The translations under genes were made by a program, and so were the position numbers. Of a stretch of DNA of 64,000 bases, positions 28,031 to 37,811 are shown one piece after another (position 1 is the first letter of the stretch; the number at the start of each line of letters is the position of its first letter). Source of the DNA: Rhodanobacter sp. A1T4 (GTDB lineage: Bacteria; Pseudomonadota; Gammaproteobacteria; Xanthomonadales; Rhodanobacteraceae); assembly GCF_014207185.1 (NCBI RefSeq), contig NZ_JACHCP010000006.1:394086-458085 (forward strand), read 5' to 3'. The notes under the pieces are model-generated. The model did no database searches. It saw only the letters and a list, made by a program, of their open reading frames with translations, and was not told the origin of the DNA.

Positions 28031-29590
28031 ATGCACCAGCCGACTTTCGACAATGCGTTCATCCGCGATTTGCCGGGCGACCCGGAGCAGGGCTCGCGTC
28101 GGCGCCAGGTGGAGACCGCACTTTATTCGCACGTCGATCCATCGCCGGTAAGCCAGCCACGTGTACTGGCCTATTCACGCGAGATGGCGAACACGCTTGG
28201 GTTCAGCGCCGAGGATGTTGCCTCGCCGGAATTTGCACAGGTATTCGGCGGTAATGCGCTGCTTGATGGCATGCAGCCGTACGCCGCCAACTACGGTGGT
28301 CATCAGTTTGGCAACTGGGCCGGGCAGCTGGGTGACGGGCGGGCGATTTCGCTTGGCGAAACGATCAATGCGGCGGGCGAGCGTTGGGAGTTGCAGCTGA
28401 AGGGCGCGGGTCTGACACCTTACTCGCGCGGCGCGGACGGTCGTGCCGTGCTGCGTTCGTCGGTGCGTGAATTCCTGTGCAGTGAGGCGATGCATCATCT
28501 CGGTGTACCGACCACACGCGCGCTGAGTCTGGTCGATACCGGCGAGCAGGTTGTGCGTGACATGTTCTATGACGGCAATGCGGCGCCCGAACGTGGCGCG
28601 ATCGTCTGCCGCGTGGCACCGTCGTTCATCCGCTTCGGCAACTTCGAACTGCCCGCCTCACGCGGTGATACCGTGTTGCTCAGGCAGCTGGTGGATTTCA
28701 CCATTCGCCGCGATTTTCCCGAGCTGAAGGGCGAAGGCGAGACAATGTACGCGGCGTGGTTTGCGCAAGTGTGCGAGCGTACTGCGCAGATGGTGGCGCA
28801 CTGGATGCGTGTGGGCTTTGTGCATGGCGTAATGAACACCGACAACATGTCGATCCTCGGTCTCACCATCGACTACGGCCCGTACGGCTGGGTCGATAAT
28901 TTCGATGCGGACTGGACGCCCAACACCACCGATGCGCAGCGCCGGCGTTATCGCTTCGGTCAGCAGCCCAATGTGGCATGGTGGAATCTCAGCCGGCTGG
29001 CCGGCGCGCTGGCGCCGTTGTTTGCCAGCACCGATCCGCTGCAGGCTGGGCTCGATCATTATGCCGCCGCGTTCGGTATGGCCGATCGCGCCAATATCGC
29101 CGCGAAATTCGGACTGGTCGAATGCCACGATGATGACGTGGCACTCATGCAGTCGCTGCAATCGCTGATGCAACAGGCCGAAGTCGATATGACGTTGTGG
29201 TTTCGCGCACTGGCCGACGTTGATGTCAGCGCTCCGAGCCTCGCGTTGTTCGATGACGCTTTTTATGACGAAGCCAAGAAGCTTGATGCGACGGGAGACC
29301 TCAACGACTGGCTGAGGCGCTACACGTCTCGACTGGCCAGTGATCCGCAATCGACCGGGCAGCGACGCGCAGGCATGAATGCCGCCAACCCCCGCTACGT
29401 GCTGCGCAATTACCTCGCGCAGCAGGCGATCGATCTTGCCGAGCGGGGCGACAACAGCGGCATCGACGAACTGCTTGAGGTGATGCGCCGTCCCTATGAT
29501 GACCAGCCCGGCCGTGAGCGTTACGCGCAAAAACGTCCAGACTGGGCTCGGCAAAAAGCCGGCTGCTCAATGCTCTCGTGCAGCTCGTGA
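28031..29590 (+). CDS. selO: Protein adenylyltransferase SelO (YdiU/UPF0061)
   Basis: A 519-residue pseudokinase-fold protein with the SelO motifs [20 protein letters not shown] (nucleotide region), [20 protein letters not shown] and [16 protein letters not shown] (active site). It ends [10 protein letters not shown], with the conserved terminal cysteine region. SelO transfers AMP to protein Ser/Thr/Tyr and has been linked to redox stress. A strong terminator follows, between it and the convergent tRNA gene. Confidence 0.95.
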   Translation: MHQPTFDNAFIRDLPGDPEQGSRRRQVETALYSHVDPSPVSQPRVLAYSREMANTLGFSAEDVASPEFAQVFGGNALLDGMQPYAANYGGHQFGNWAGQLGDGRAISLGETINAAGERWELQLKGAGLTPYSRGADGRAVLRSSVREFLCSEAMHHLGVPTTRALSLVDTGEQVVRDMFYDGNAAPERGAIVCRVAPSFIRFGNFELPASRGDTVLLRQLVDFTIRRDFPELKGEGETMYAAWFAQVCERTAQMVAHWMRVGFVHGVMNTDNMSILGLTIDYGPYGWVDNFDADWTPNTTDAQRRRYRFGQQPNVAWWNLSRLAGALAPLFASTDPLQAGLDHYAAAFGMADRANIAAKFGLVECHDDDVALMQSLQSLMQQAEVDMTLWFRALADVDVSAPSLALFDDAFYDEAKKLDATGDLNDWLRRYTSRLASDPQSTGQRRAGMNAANPRYVLRNYLAQQAIDLAERGDNSGIDELLEVMRRPYDDQPGRERYAQKRPDWARQKAGCSMLSCSS

Positions 29591-29628
29591 GCTGATGCAC
29601 ATGGCGTCGGGCAGATTTCTGAAACGAC

Positions 29629-29652
29629 AAAGGCCGGCATCGCCGGCCTTTG
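29629..29652. terminator. Bidirectional intrinsic terminator
   Basis: AAAGGCCGGC, loop ATC, GCCGGCCTTT: a perfect 10-bp arm hairpin with A and T runs at its edges. It lies between selO (plus) and tRNA-Arg (minus) and can serve both. Confidence 0.8.
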
Positions 29653-29663
29653 CATTCAAGCAG

Positions 29664-29740
<77 letters not shown>

Positions 29741-29885
29741 AGCGGCGAGATTTTCGCATGGATCCGGTCGTGGCGCGATTTCGTCGTACTGGCCAGCCGC
29801 GTCTTAACTGCCGAATTAGGGATGTTTGTATACCGGGTGATCCAACTTACTATGACATATTGTATCTGGCTCAAGAGCCCAAGCC

Positions 29886-30185
29886 ATGAATCAACCCAGA
29901 GTTGCTGTATTGACGGGGTTCGCAGCGAAACAAAGGATGACGCCTATCGCGCAGGTCATCGGCCTGGTCTTTGTGGTTGGCTCTGCAGCGCTGGGCATTC
30001 CTTTGGTAAGTGAGTGCCTGCATACCAGTTTGGTGCCGCGCTTTCCCACAGTCATTTTGGCTACGGGCGTCATGTTGCTGGGCATGCTCAGCTTCGTGAC
30101 TGGCTTAGTATTGGATACGGTGACCCGAGGTCGGCGTGAGATGAAGATGTTGGCCTATCTGAGTTATCCGTTTTACGAAGGTTGA
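29886..30185 (+). pseudogene. C-terminal remnant of a family 2 glycosyltransferase (two-TM tail)
   Basis: The 99-residue frame has two membrane segments and ends LDTVTRGRREMKMLAYLSYP. This matches, as I recall, the C-terminal tail of polyprenyl-phosphate (DPM-like) GT2 enzymes, whose catalytic GT-A domain would precede it. That domain is absent, and the region before ATG 29886 holds only the tRNA spacer. It is most simply a truncated gene, although translation of the tail as a small membrane protein is possible. It lies 29 bases before the YfhO-like gene. Confidence 0.6.
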
Positions 30186-30214
30186 AGCCAACATCGAGCC
30201 AATCAAGGATTTGA

Positions 30215-32932
30215 GTGCTTTTGTCTAAATTTCATACGGGTAACCGGTTTTGCATCTGGTTACTGATCCTTTTGCCTGTGCTGATGCGCTTGCCAGCATT
30301 GCTGGGTTACTGGGACCCCGATCCCTCCCTCTTTGTTGGGGCGGTGGGTGATCACTTCAAAGCTGGCGGAGGCTATCCATGGATAGATCCAAACGTTGGA
30401 TTCCAAGCTCAAGCTTTAGGCAAGCTTTCGGCTGATCAGTGGTTAAGTGGTCAAGTACCCTGGTGGAACTCGTATACAGGCGTGGGTCTGCCACTGGCAG
30501 CTGAAGCTCAGCCAGGCTCTTTCTTTCTTCCTTTTGTTTTGCTCTATCACTTTCGTGCAGGGGGACTCTGGGTAGAAATAGTTTTGCAAATCATCGCGGG
30601 CTTATGTACTTATGCCCTGCTGCGTAGGCTCAGTCTTACTGTCTTGGCTTCGTTGGTCGGAGCAGTACTATTCGAGTTCAACGGAACTTTTGCCTGGCAT
30701 GGTGCCCCCATAGCGGCGCCGATAGCCTTCTTGCCTATGCTTTTGTTAGGTATAGAGCAGTTGCGTGGGCGGATAGGTAGTGGTCATTCCGGCAGCTGGC
30801 TACTGATACCCTCGGCATTAGCTTGGTCGCTTTATGCTGGATTTCCAGAAACAGCTTATATCGACGGCTTATTTGCCGGGTTGTGGGTAATCGCTCGACT
30901 TGATGGACTTACCCGGCGTCAGCAATTTGTATTTGCTGGCAAGCTTTTTATAGCTGTATGCGTTGGCCTTCTGTGTAGTTTGCCACTCCTTGGTCCTTTC
31001 GCTGAGTATCTAGGCCGCGCGTATATCGGGGGCCACGATGGCGCCTTTGCTCATGTTGCATTGCCGGGAGCATCGTCGCTGCTGTCATTGATACCCTGGC
31101 TGTTCGGACCTATTGATCGCTTCAATGACCAAACTCCCTTGCTTGGTGCTATTTGGGGCAACATCGGTGGGTATTTCACGGCCTTGCAACTGGCTTTTGC
31201 AATCATGGGCATCATGTTTGCGCCACGCCGGCTTACCGCGTGCCTGTTCGTCTGGATGTTCCTATGTCTTGCAAAGACGTTTGATTGGCGGCCTTTTAGC
31301 GACTTGATGAATGTGCTTCCTATGGTCAAATCAGCCGCTTTTTTTCGCTACTCAAATCCGTCTTGGGAGTTTGCCGGAGTGGTAATGGTTGCTCTGGGTA
31401 TTGACGGTCTACAACGGAATGTACCTTCTTCGTACAAAAGACAGTTGCTGGTTTTTTTGATTATTCTGATCGTGATTTCTGGTGGCTTATGGTCGGCTCG
31501 GGATATGATTAAAAATCTATCACTATCCATAGATTATAGGTCGTATTTTTATTTGTCGGTATTTTGGTTGTTATTTTCGCTGTTGGCAGGAATGGTGCTC
31601 ATTGGATTGCATAAGCACTGGCGCCGCTGCGCTGAAATGATAGTGTTACTACTATGCGTTGATTCATGCATTGCTTTTTCCCTGCCGATATGCAGCGGTG
31701 GACGGGATGTTGTTAAGCAGGAGTCGGGTGTTGCTTTTCTGCAGGTTCATACTGCGCTGCAGAGAATTTACTCGCTGGGTCCGCTTGCTCCCAACTATGG
31801 ATCCTATTTTCGTATTGCCCAGATTAATCATAATTATTTGCCTGTAAGTCAAGATTGGATGGATTATATTCATAAACATATTGATCCATCGGCAGACAAC
31901 GTAACTTTTATTGGTGAAGATCCTCGTAGCGATCACGAAATTTCCGTCGAAGAGGAGTTGGCAACACGTCGCTCGGCTTATGAAGAGTTGGGAGTGAAAT
32001 ATGTACTTTCAAACCACGAAAAAAATCCTTTCATCAAATTGTTGAGCACAGATATTCGTGACGGGGGTAATCAGCCGTTGTCCTTGCAGGACGGTCAGGT
32101 TGCAGTATTTCACTGGAATTTGCCGTCCAGTGCAGCAGGTCGACATATCACCGGACTCACTGTAACGATCGGCAATTACGGTGACCATGCCGATGGTGTT
32201 TTGACCGCTCAACTCTGTATTGATCGCGGCGCATGCGCTGCCGGTGAACGTAATCTGCGTGAGTCGGTAGATAACGCAGCATTGAAGATCACGTTACATC
32301 AAGCGCTCGTCATGCCATCCGCTGGACCGATGCGTCTCACCGTCAAGTTGGGTCATCAACAAAGCCGTTCGGCAGTTGCCATATGGATTTGGCCCGTGAC
32401 GCCCGGTTCGTCACAACAATTGACGCTGGACAACGCAGCGCCTGGCTTTGCCCCGGCAGTAAGCCTTCAATTGGCTCCGAAGGGTCAAGACGCAGCGGAG
32501 GAAAAACTTGTTTACAGTGGGCGGGATATGGACATCTACGAGCTACCAAATCCCAAGCCGTATTTCGAAGTGGATGGTGGCCCCTGCGATCTGAAGAGCG
32601 TATCGCGACGAGAGGCCGATCTGGATTGCCAGGGTCCCGCAAAGCTCATACGTCGCGAGGCTTTCTATCCGGGATGGATGGCCAGTGTTAATGGCTCTGA
32701 TAGTCCGCTGGAACGCACAGGAGAGATATTCCAGCGAGTCAATCTAGCCGCCGGCAAACAGAGGGTACTTTTCGATTACCGCCCAAGCCATTTCTGGCTG
32801 ATTCTCTTTGGATTTGGCTTGGGCATCGCCGGTTTGCTCTATGCGGCCTGGCGGGACTGGGAGGAGTTCAGGCGTGAGCCCGGTAATGCATCGGCAAAGC
32901 AAGTGCTGACGCCAAACAACCTGGCAATGTGA
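30215..32932 (+). CDS. YfhO-like large polytopic membrane protein
   Basis: A 905-residue protein from GTG 30215, with AGGAT just upstream. About 12 hydrophobic segments in residues 10-480 are followed by a periplasmic beta-rich domain (about 490-860) and a final TM (HFWLILFGFGLGIAGLLYAA). Early motifs WDPDPSLFVG and PWWNSYTGVGLPLAAEAQPG, and the late FYPGWMASVNG, match YfhO-type GT-C proteins thought to decorate cell-surface polymers. By eye the gene is clearly AT-richer than its neighbours, mainly 31400-32000, suggesting horizontal origin. Confidence 0.8.
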   Translation: MLLSKFHTGNRFCIWLLILLPVLMRLPALLGYWDPDPSLFVGAVGDHFKAGGGYPWIDPNVGFQAQALGKLSADQWLSGQVPWWNSYTGVGLPLAAEAQPGSFFLPFVLLYHFRAGGLWVEIVLQIIAGLCTYALLRRLSLTVLASLVGAVLFEFNGTFAWHGAPIAAPIAFLPMLLLGIEQLRGRIGSGHSGSWLLIPSALAWSLYAGFPETAYIDGLFAGLWVIARLDGLTRRQQFVFAGKLFIAVCVGLLCSLPLLGPFAEYLGRAYIGGHDGAFAHVALPGASSLLSLIPWLFGPIDRFNDQTPLLGAIWGNIGGYFTALQLAFAIMGIMFAPRRLTACLFVWMFLCLAKTFDWRPFSDLMNVLPMVKSAAFFRYSNPSWEFAGVVMVALGIDGLQRNVPSSYKRQLLVFLIILIVISGGLWSARDMIKNLSLSIDYRSYFYLSVFWLLFSLLAGMVLIGLHKHWRRCAEMIVLLLCVDSCIAFSLPICSGGRDVVKQESGVAFLQVHTALQRIYSLGPLAPNYGSYFRIAQINHNYLPVSQDWMDYIHKHIDPSADNVTFIGEDPRSDHEISVEEELATRRSAYEELGVKYVLSNHEKNPFIKLLSTDIRDGGNQPLSLQDGQVAVFHWNLPSSAAGRHITGLTVTIGNYGDHADGVLTAQLCIDRGACAAGERNLRESVDNAALKITLHQALVMPSAGPMRLTVKLGHQQSRSAVAIWIWPVTPGSSQQLTLDNAAPGFAPAVSLQLAPKGQDAAEEKLVYSGRDMDIYELPNPKPYFEVDGGPCDLKSVSRREADLDCQGPAKLIRREAFYPGWMASVNGSDSPLERTGEIFQRVNLAAGKQRVLFDYRPSHFWLILFGFGLGIAGLLYAAWRDWEEFRREPGNASAKQVLTPNNLAM

Positions 32933-33124
32933 GCATTAAAAACTTGCCGATGGTGGTCGAGTGTCACGTAGGCAGTTCCTCGCTCTTTGGATGCCAATCG
33001 ACGATTGTCGTGTGCGTGTTGCAGGTGCAGCCGGTCAGGCTCCCTTTTGCCGCCTGCTAGAATGGTGGGCTAGCTACTTCAATTCACGGCACCGGCAGGT
33101 GCCACGTCGTCTCAGGAGTCATCC

Positions 33125-34660
33125 ATGTCCCATGCAATCCTCAATGCGCTCAGCCTTACGGACGCGCAGTCCGGCACGTATCTCGGTCAGGGCGAGTGGT
33201 CGAAAACCACCGATGCCGGCACGTTGCAGCCGGTGAATCCGGCTAGTGGTGAGGTGATTGCCACGGTGCATGCGTCCAGCGCAGCGGACTACGCGAAGAT
33301 CGTCGAGCGCGCCCAGGCCGCCTTCAAGGTCTGGCGCACGACGCCGGCGCCCTTGCGTGGCGAAGCGGTACGCTTGTGCGGGGAAGCCTTGCGCAAGCAC
33401 AAGGATGCGCTGGGTTCGCTGGTCGCTTTCGAGATGGGCAAGATCAAGCCCGAGGGCGATGGTGAAGTGCAGGAGATGATCGACATCGCCGATTTTGCGG
33501 TCGGCCAGAGCCGCATGATGTACGGCGCCACCATGCATTCGGAACGTCCGGGCCATCGCATGTATGACCAGTACCACCCGCTTGGCTTGGTCGGCATCAT
33601 CAGCGCGTTCAATTTTCCGGTCGCCGTGTGGGCGTGGAATGCGATGCTTGCCACGATTGCCGGTGACATCTGCATCTGGAAGCCGTCGCCGAAGACACCG
33701 CTGTCGGCCATCGCCACGATCAAGATTTGCAACGAGGCGCTGAAGGCCGGTAGCTTCCCGGACCTGTTTTTCCTGTTCAACGATGCTGGCACCGAGCTGT
33801 CGCAGGCCTTTGTCGACGACAAGCGTATCCCGCTGATCAGTTTCACTGGCTCGACCAAGGTCGGCCGCATGGTCGGCGAGCGTGTGGCACATCGTATGGG
33901 CCGTTCGCTGCTGGAGCTGGGCGGCAATAATGCGATCATCCTCGATGAAACCGCTGACCTGAAGCTGGCCATTCCCGGCATCGTGTTCGGCGCCGTCGGC
34001 ACCGCCGGCCAGCGCTGTACCACCACACGCCGCCTGTTCGTGCATCACTCGATCCACGACAGCGTGGTCGAGACCCTGGTAAAGGCCTACGGTCAGGTTG
34101 AAGGCAAGATCGGCGATCCCACGCTTGCTACCACGTTGATGGGTCCGCTCAACAGCCCCGAGGCAGTGCAGGGTTATCTGGCCGCTATCGAAAAGGCCAA
34201 GGCTGCCGGCGGCAAGGTGCTGACGGGTGGCAAGGCGCTGACCGATCGCAAGGGCAACTTTGTGCTGCCGACGATCATCACGGGCATTGCCAATTCGCAT
34301 GAAGTCGTGCAAACAGAAACCTTCGCGCCGATCCTCTACGTGATGCCGTTCAGCACGCTGGACGAAGCCATCGAGATGCAGAACGACGTGCCGCAAGGCC
34401 TGTCCTCGTCGGTGTTCACCAACAACCTGCGTTCGGCCGAGCAGTTTCTGTCGGCGGCCGGTTCGGATTGCGGCATCGCCAACGTCAACATCGGCACCTC
34501 GGGTGCGGAAATCGGTGGCGCGTTTGGCGGCGAAAAGGAAACCGGCGGCGGTCGCGAATCCGGCTCGGACGCCTGGAAGGTCTACATGCGCCGCCAGACC
34601 AACACCATCAACTACTCCGACTCGTTGCCGCTGGCCCAAGGAATCAAATTTGATTTGTAG
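33125..34660 (+). CDS. ALDH7-type aldehyde dehydrogenase (aminoadipate semialdehyde dehydrogenase-like)
   Basis: A 511-residue NAD-dependent aldehyde dehydrogenase. It has [16 protein letters not shown], the Glu motif [10 protein letters not shown], the nucleophile in [14 protein letters not shown], and the ALDH7 signature [20 protein letters not shown]. The family oxidises L-alpha-aminoadipate semialdehyde in lysine catabolism; broader substrates are possible. AGGAGTCATCC precedes ATG 33125. The last five codons and stop are echoed, with different synonymous codons, directly downstream. Confidence 0.93.
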   Translation: MSHAILNALSLTDAQSGTYLGQGEWSKTTDAGTLQPVNPASGEVIATVHASSAADYAKIVERAQAAFKVWRTTPAPLRGEAVRLCGEALRKHKDALGSLVAFEMGKIKPEGDGEVQEMIDIADFAVGQSRMMYGATMHSERPGHRMYDQYHPLGLVGIISAFNFPVAVWAWNAMLATIAGDICIWKPSPKTPLSAIATIKICNEALKAGSFPDLFFLFNDAGTELSQAFVDDKRIPLISFTGSTKVGRMVGERVAHRMGRSLLELGGNNAIILDETADLKLAIPGIVFGAVGTAGQRCTTTRRLFVHHSIHDSVVETLVKAYGQVEGKIGDPTLATTLMGPLNSPEAVQGYLAAIEKAKAAGGKVLTGGKALTDRKGNFVLPTIITGIANSHEVVQTETFAPILYVMPFSTLDEAIEMQNDVPQGLSSSVFTNNLRSAEQFLSAAGSDCGIANVNIGTSGAEIGGAFGGEKETGGGRESGSDAWKVYMRRQTNTINYSDSLPLAQGIKFDL

Positions 34661-34679
34661 CATCAAGTTCGACCTGTAA
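34643..34679 (+). repeat. Tandem synonymous copies of the gene's last codons and stop
   Basis: 34643-34660 reads ATCAAATTTGATTTGTAG and 34662-34679 reads ATCAAGTTCGACCTGTAA. Both encode Ile-Lys-Phe-Asp-Leu-stop but differ at the third or first base of five of the six codons. The second copy uses the codons favoured in this genome. It is offset by 19 bases, so it is out of frame with the gene. Confidence 0.8.
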
Positions 34680-34701
34680 GTTCTATCTGTAATGCCGATA
34701 G

Positions 34702-34733
34702 CGAAAGGCGGATGATGGATCGTCCGCCTTTCG
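34702..34733 (+). terminator. Terminator-like hairpin after aldehyde dehydrogenase
   Basis: CGAAAGGCGGA, a ten-base loop, then TCCGCCTTTCG: an 11-bp perfect stem 40 bases past the gene. No T run follows, so it may stabilise the transcript end rather than terminate on its own. Confidence 0.55.
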
Positions 34734-34776
34734 GTCACGAAGGCGTTGTTCCCACCCGGCATCCGTGAGCTAACCG

Positions 34777-35073
34777 ATGAGCTATCAACCTTCCTACCAG
34801 TCGACGACTACCAGCACGCTGGCGATCGTCAGCCTTGTGTTCGGCATTCTCACCTGGTTGCTGCTGCCGTTTATCGGCGCGATCGTGGCGATCGTCTGCG
34901 GCCATCTGGCACGCAGCGAAATACGCCGCGCTCCCGCAGGAACCTTAGTGGAAGGTAATGGGATGGCGATCGCTGGACTGGTACTGGGCTACGTGCATCT
35001 GGCTTTTGCGGTGCTGGCGGTGCTGGTAATTATTGGCGTGCTGTTCCTCAGCGTCGGCACGTTCTGGCACTGA
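34777..35073 (+). CDS. DUF4190 small membrane protein
   Basis: A 98-residue protein with two hydrophobic segments (LAIVSLVFGILTWLLLPFIG and LAFAVLAVLVIIGVLFLS) joined by GHLARSEIRRAPAGTL, the signature of DUF4190 membrane proteins. The role is unknown. The SDR gene starts 7 bases after its stop, so cotranslation is likely. Confidence 0.88.
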   Translation: MSYQPSYQSTTTSTLAIVSLVFGILTWLLLPFIGAIVAIVCGHLARSEIRRAPAGTLVEGNGMAIAGLVLGYVHLAFAVLAVLVIIGVLFLSVGTFWH

Positions 35074-35079
35074 TTTGTC

Positions 35080-35856
35080 ATGGCCGAGCTATCGCCATCC
35101 AGTCCGTTTGATTATCGCGATTATCGCGTCGTCATTGCCGGTGGTAGCCGCGGTATCGGTCGCAGCATGGCGCTGGCGTTCGCGCAGGCCGGTGCTGCCG
35201 TGTCGATCTGCGCACGTGGCGAAGCCGCATTGGAAGAGACCCGTAAACAGGTGGCCGAGTTCGGCGGCGTTACCCATGCACAGCGTTGTGATCTCGCCGA
35301 GGCTGCTCACATAGATGGCTATATCGCTGGCGCAGCTGACGCGCTGGGCGGTATCGACGTACTGATCAACAACGGCACCGGCTTTGGCTTTGGCGATGAC
35401 GAAGAGAGCTGGGCGTCCGGCATCAACGTGGATCTGCTTGCTGCCGTTCGCGCCTCACGTGCGGCACTGCTGTTTCTGCAGGCGTCGCCGCGCGCGTGCA
35501 TCCTGCACACCACATCGATCGCCGCGCTGCGTCCTCGCGGCAGCGGTGCGCCATATGCTGCAGTGAAGGCGGCACTGACGCACTACACGGGTTCGCAGGC
35601 GCTCGTGCTGGCAAAGCACGGCATTCGCGTCAACGCGATAGCGCCCGGTTCAATCGAATTCGCCGACGGTCTGTGGGAGCGACGTAGTCACGAGGCGCCG
35701 GAGGCCTATCGCGCCACGTTGGCGAAGATTCCGTTCGGTCGCTTCGGCAGGCCGGAGGAAGTGGCGCATGCGGCGCTGTTTCTGGCATCGCCTTACGCGG
35801 CTTGGATCACCGGCCATACACTGGTGGTTGACGGTGGCCAGATGCTCAATGGCTGA
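35080..35856 (+). CDS. SDR family oxidoreductase
   Basis: A 258-residue classical short-chain dehydrogenase. It has cofactor motif AGGSRGIGRSMALAFAQAGA, NNG at INNGTGFGFG, catalytic Ser in TTSIAAL, YxxxK in APYAAVKAAL, and a C-terminal ITGHTLVVDGGQ block. Arg near the cofactor strand end (CARGE) suggests NADP preference. The substrate is unknown. Confidence 0.92.
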   Translation: MAELSPSSPFDYRDYRVVIAGGSRGIGRSMALAFAQAGAAVSICARGEAALEETRKQVAEFGGVTHAQRCDLAEAAHIDGYIAGAADALGGIDVLINNGTGFGFGDDEESWASGINVDLLAAVRASRAALLFLQASPRACILHTTSIAALRPRGSGAPYAAVKAALTHYTGSQALVLAKHGIRVNAIAPGSIEFADGLWERRSHEAPEAYRATLAKIPFGRFGRPEEVAHAALFLASPYAAWITGHTLVVDGGQMLNG

Positions 35857-35895
35857 GCATGCATAAAGAGTTGCATGAAGTTTGGAGTGTATGAA

Positions 35896-35976
35896 ATGCC
35901 GGATTCAAATGAAACAAGGTCAAATAAAACGCGGCCAAATAAAGCAACGCCAAATAACCGCGGCCAAATAAAATGA
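35896..35976 (+). CDS. Possible 26-aa leader peptide with NK-rich repeats
   Basis: ATG 35896 has GGAG eight bases upstream and opens MPDSNETRSNKTRPNKATPN, ending at TGA 35974-35976, which overlaps the methyltransferase ATG (ATGA). The methyltransferase itself has no ribosome site, because its upstream bases are the AT-rich repeat. This makes translational coupling through the short frame plausible. There is no homology evidence. Confidence 0.4.
   Translation: MPDSNETRSNKTRPNKATPNNRGQIK
35921..35971 (+). repeat. Short tandem repeat, four CAAATAA units
   Basis: CAAATAA occurs at 35921, 35936, 35951 and 35965, with 14-15 base spacing, and GCGGC or similar between copies. The block sits immediately in front of ATG 35973 and is AT-rich against a GC-rich background. 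Confidence 0.7.
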
Positions 35977-36740
35977 CCAGCCTGCAATCCACGGCGCGTT
36001 TCAGCGATCGGGTCGATGACTACGTGCGCTATCGTCCCGACTATCCAACTGCGCTGCTCGACTGGCTGCAGCGCGAGCATGCTGTCAGCACCGATTGGCT
36101 CGTCGCGGATATCGGCGCCGGCACCGGCATCTCGTCGAAGATGTTGCTCGATGCGGGTTACCGCGTGATAGCGGTCGAGCCGAATGCGCCTATGCGCGCG
36201 GCGGCTGAAAGGTGGTTGGGCGGCAACGCCCATTTCAGCACCATCGATGGCCGCGCCGATGCTACTGGCCTGGATGACGCCAGCGTCGATCTGATCACGG
36301 TAGCGCAGGCGTTTCACTGGTTTGACGAGGAAACGACGCGGCGCGAGTTTGCGCGCATTCTCAGGCCCGGTGGTCTCGCAGCGATCTGGTGGAACTCGCG
36401 CCGACTCACCGGCACGCCGTTTCTGGAAAGCTACGAGTTATTGCTGCAAACCTACGGTACGGATTACACCAGCGTTGCCGAGCGCTATGCCGATGATGCC
36501 CGTATGCGAGCATGGTTCGGCAAGGGCTTTGTCGGCAGCGCCCGTTTCGCGCATAGCCAGCAGCTGGATTTCGAGGCGCTGCGCGGGCGTCTGATGTCAT
36601 CGTCGTACGCGCCGAAGGAAGACCATCCCAACCATGCGCCGATGCTGAAAGCGCTGCGCGAATTATTCGATGCCTGTACCGAGCACGGCACGATAAGCTT
36701 CGACTACGACACCCGCGTGTTCGCGGGACACCTGGCCTGA
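35973..36740 (+). CDS. Class I SAM-dependent methyltransferase
   Basis: A 255-residue protein of the UbiE/Tam-like type. It starts with FSDRVDDYVRYRPDYP, has SAM motif I VADIGAGTGISSKMLLDAG, the acidic VIAVEPNAPMRAAAE, and a VAQAFHWFDEE motif seen in trans-aconitate methyltransferase relatives. The substrate is not known. It is 2 bases before pyrD and so likely heads a methyltransferase-pyrD-murB transcript. Confidence 0.9.
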   Translation: MTSLQSTARFSDRVDDYVRYRPDYPTALLDWLQREHAVSTDWLVADIGAGTGISSKMLLDAGYRVIAVEPNAPMRAAAERWLGGNAHFSTIDGRADATGLDDASVDLITVAQAFHWFDEETTRREFARILRPGGLAAIWWNSRRLTGTPFLESYELLLQTYGTDYTSVAERYADDARMRAWFGKGFVGSARFAHSQQLDFEALRGRLMSSSYAPKEDHPNHAPMLKALRELFDACTEHGTISFDYDTRVFAGHLA

Positions 36741-36742
36741 AC

Positions 36743-37780
36743 ATGTACGATTTTTTGCGGCCCCTGCTGTTCAAGCTCGATCCCGAAGTCGCGCATGGCC
36801 TTACCCTTTATGGCCTCAGCGTGGCTGAGCGTAGCGGCTTCGCGCACTGGCTGGCCAAGCGGCCGGCCGATCTGCCGACGACGGCCTTCGGCATCATGTT
36901 TCCCAATCCAGTGGGACTCGCGGCGGGTCTGGACAAGAATGCCGACCATCTCGATGCACTGGCCACGCTGGGTTTCGGCTTTATCGAAGTGGGTACGGTC
37001 ACGCCGCGGCCGCAGCTGGGCAATGACAAGCCGCGCATGTTTCGGCTCGCAGGACATGAAGCGATCATCAATCGGCTGGGCTTCAATAACGGCGGCGTCG
37101 AGGCATTGGTAAGCAATGTGCAGAAGGCGGCGTATCGCGGCGTGCTCGGCATCAACATCGGCAAGAACAAGGACACGCCGAACGAGCGGGCTGTCGACGA
37201 TTACCTGATCTGTCTGCGTCGCGTGCATGAACACGCCAGCTATATCACGGTGAACATTTCCTCACCGAATACGCAGGGCCTGCGGGATCTGCAGGAAGAG
37301 GCGACGCTGCGTCGTTTCATCACCACGTTGCGCGAGGCGCAGGAGCAACTCGGCTCACAGCAGGGCAAACGCAAGCCGATGCTGTTGAAGATCGCACCCG
37401 ATCTTGCCGAAGCGGAGCTCGATGCGATCGCCGAGGTGTTGCTCGATACCGGCATCGACGGCGTCATCTGCAGCAACACCACGATCGACCACGCATCGGT
37501 GGCCGACGACCCGCAAAGCGCCGAGATGGGCGGCCTTTCCGGCAAGCCATTGTTCGATCGTGCCACGGCAGTGCTGGCCGGTATGAGCAAACGGGTACAG
37601 GGGCGTATTCCGCTGGTCGGCGTGGGCGGCATCATCGATGGCAGCAATGCTGCCGAAAAAGTCGAGGCCGGTGCGGCCTTGGTGCAGATTTATTCCGGGT
37701 TGATCTATCGCGGTCCGCAGCTGGTCAACGAATGCGTCGATGAAATGCGTCGGCAGAGGGAAGACTCGCATGCCGGTTGA
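36743..37780 (+). CDS. pyrD: Dihydroorotate dehydrogenase (quinone), class 2
   Basis: A 345-residue FMN enzyme with the class 2 N-terminal membrane-contact helices (MYDFLRPLLFKLDPEVAHGL). It also has PVGLAAGLDKNAD, FGFIEVGTVTPRPQ, the catalytic Ser region NISSPNT and the FMN-binding VGVGGI. It oxidises dihydroorotate to orotate, passing electrons to membrane quinones in pyrimidine synthesis. It ends 31 bases before the preferred murB start. Confidence 0.96.
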   Translation: MYDFLRPLLFKLDPEVAHGLTLYGLSVAERSGFAHWLAKRPADLPTTAFGIMFPNPVGLAAGLDKNADHLDALATLGFGFIEVGTVTPRPQLGNDKPRMFRLAGHEAIINRLGFNNGGVEALVSNVQKAAYRGVLGINIGKNKDTPNERAVDDYLICLRRVHEHASYITVNISSPNTQGLRDLQEEATLRRFITTLREAQEQLGSQQGKRKPMLLKIAPDLAEAELDAIAEVLLDTGIDGVICSNTTIDHASVADDPQSAEMGGLSGKPLFDRATAVLAGMSKRVQGRIPLVGVGGIIDGSNAAEKVEAGAALVQIYSGLIYRGPQLVNECVDEMRRQREDSHAG

Positions 37781-37811
37781 GCGCATGAACAGGTCGCCGC
37801 AAGGCACGGAT

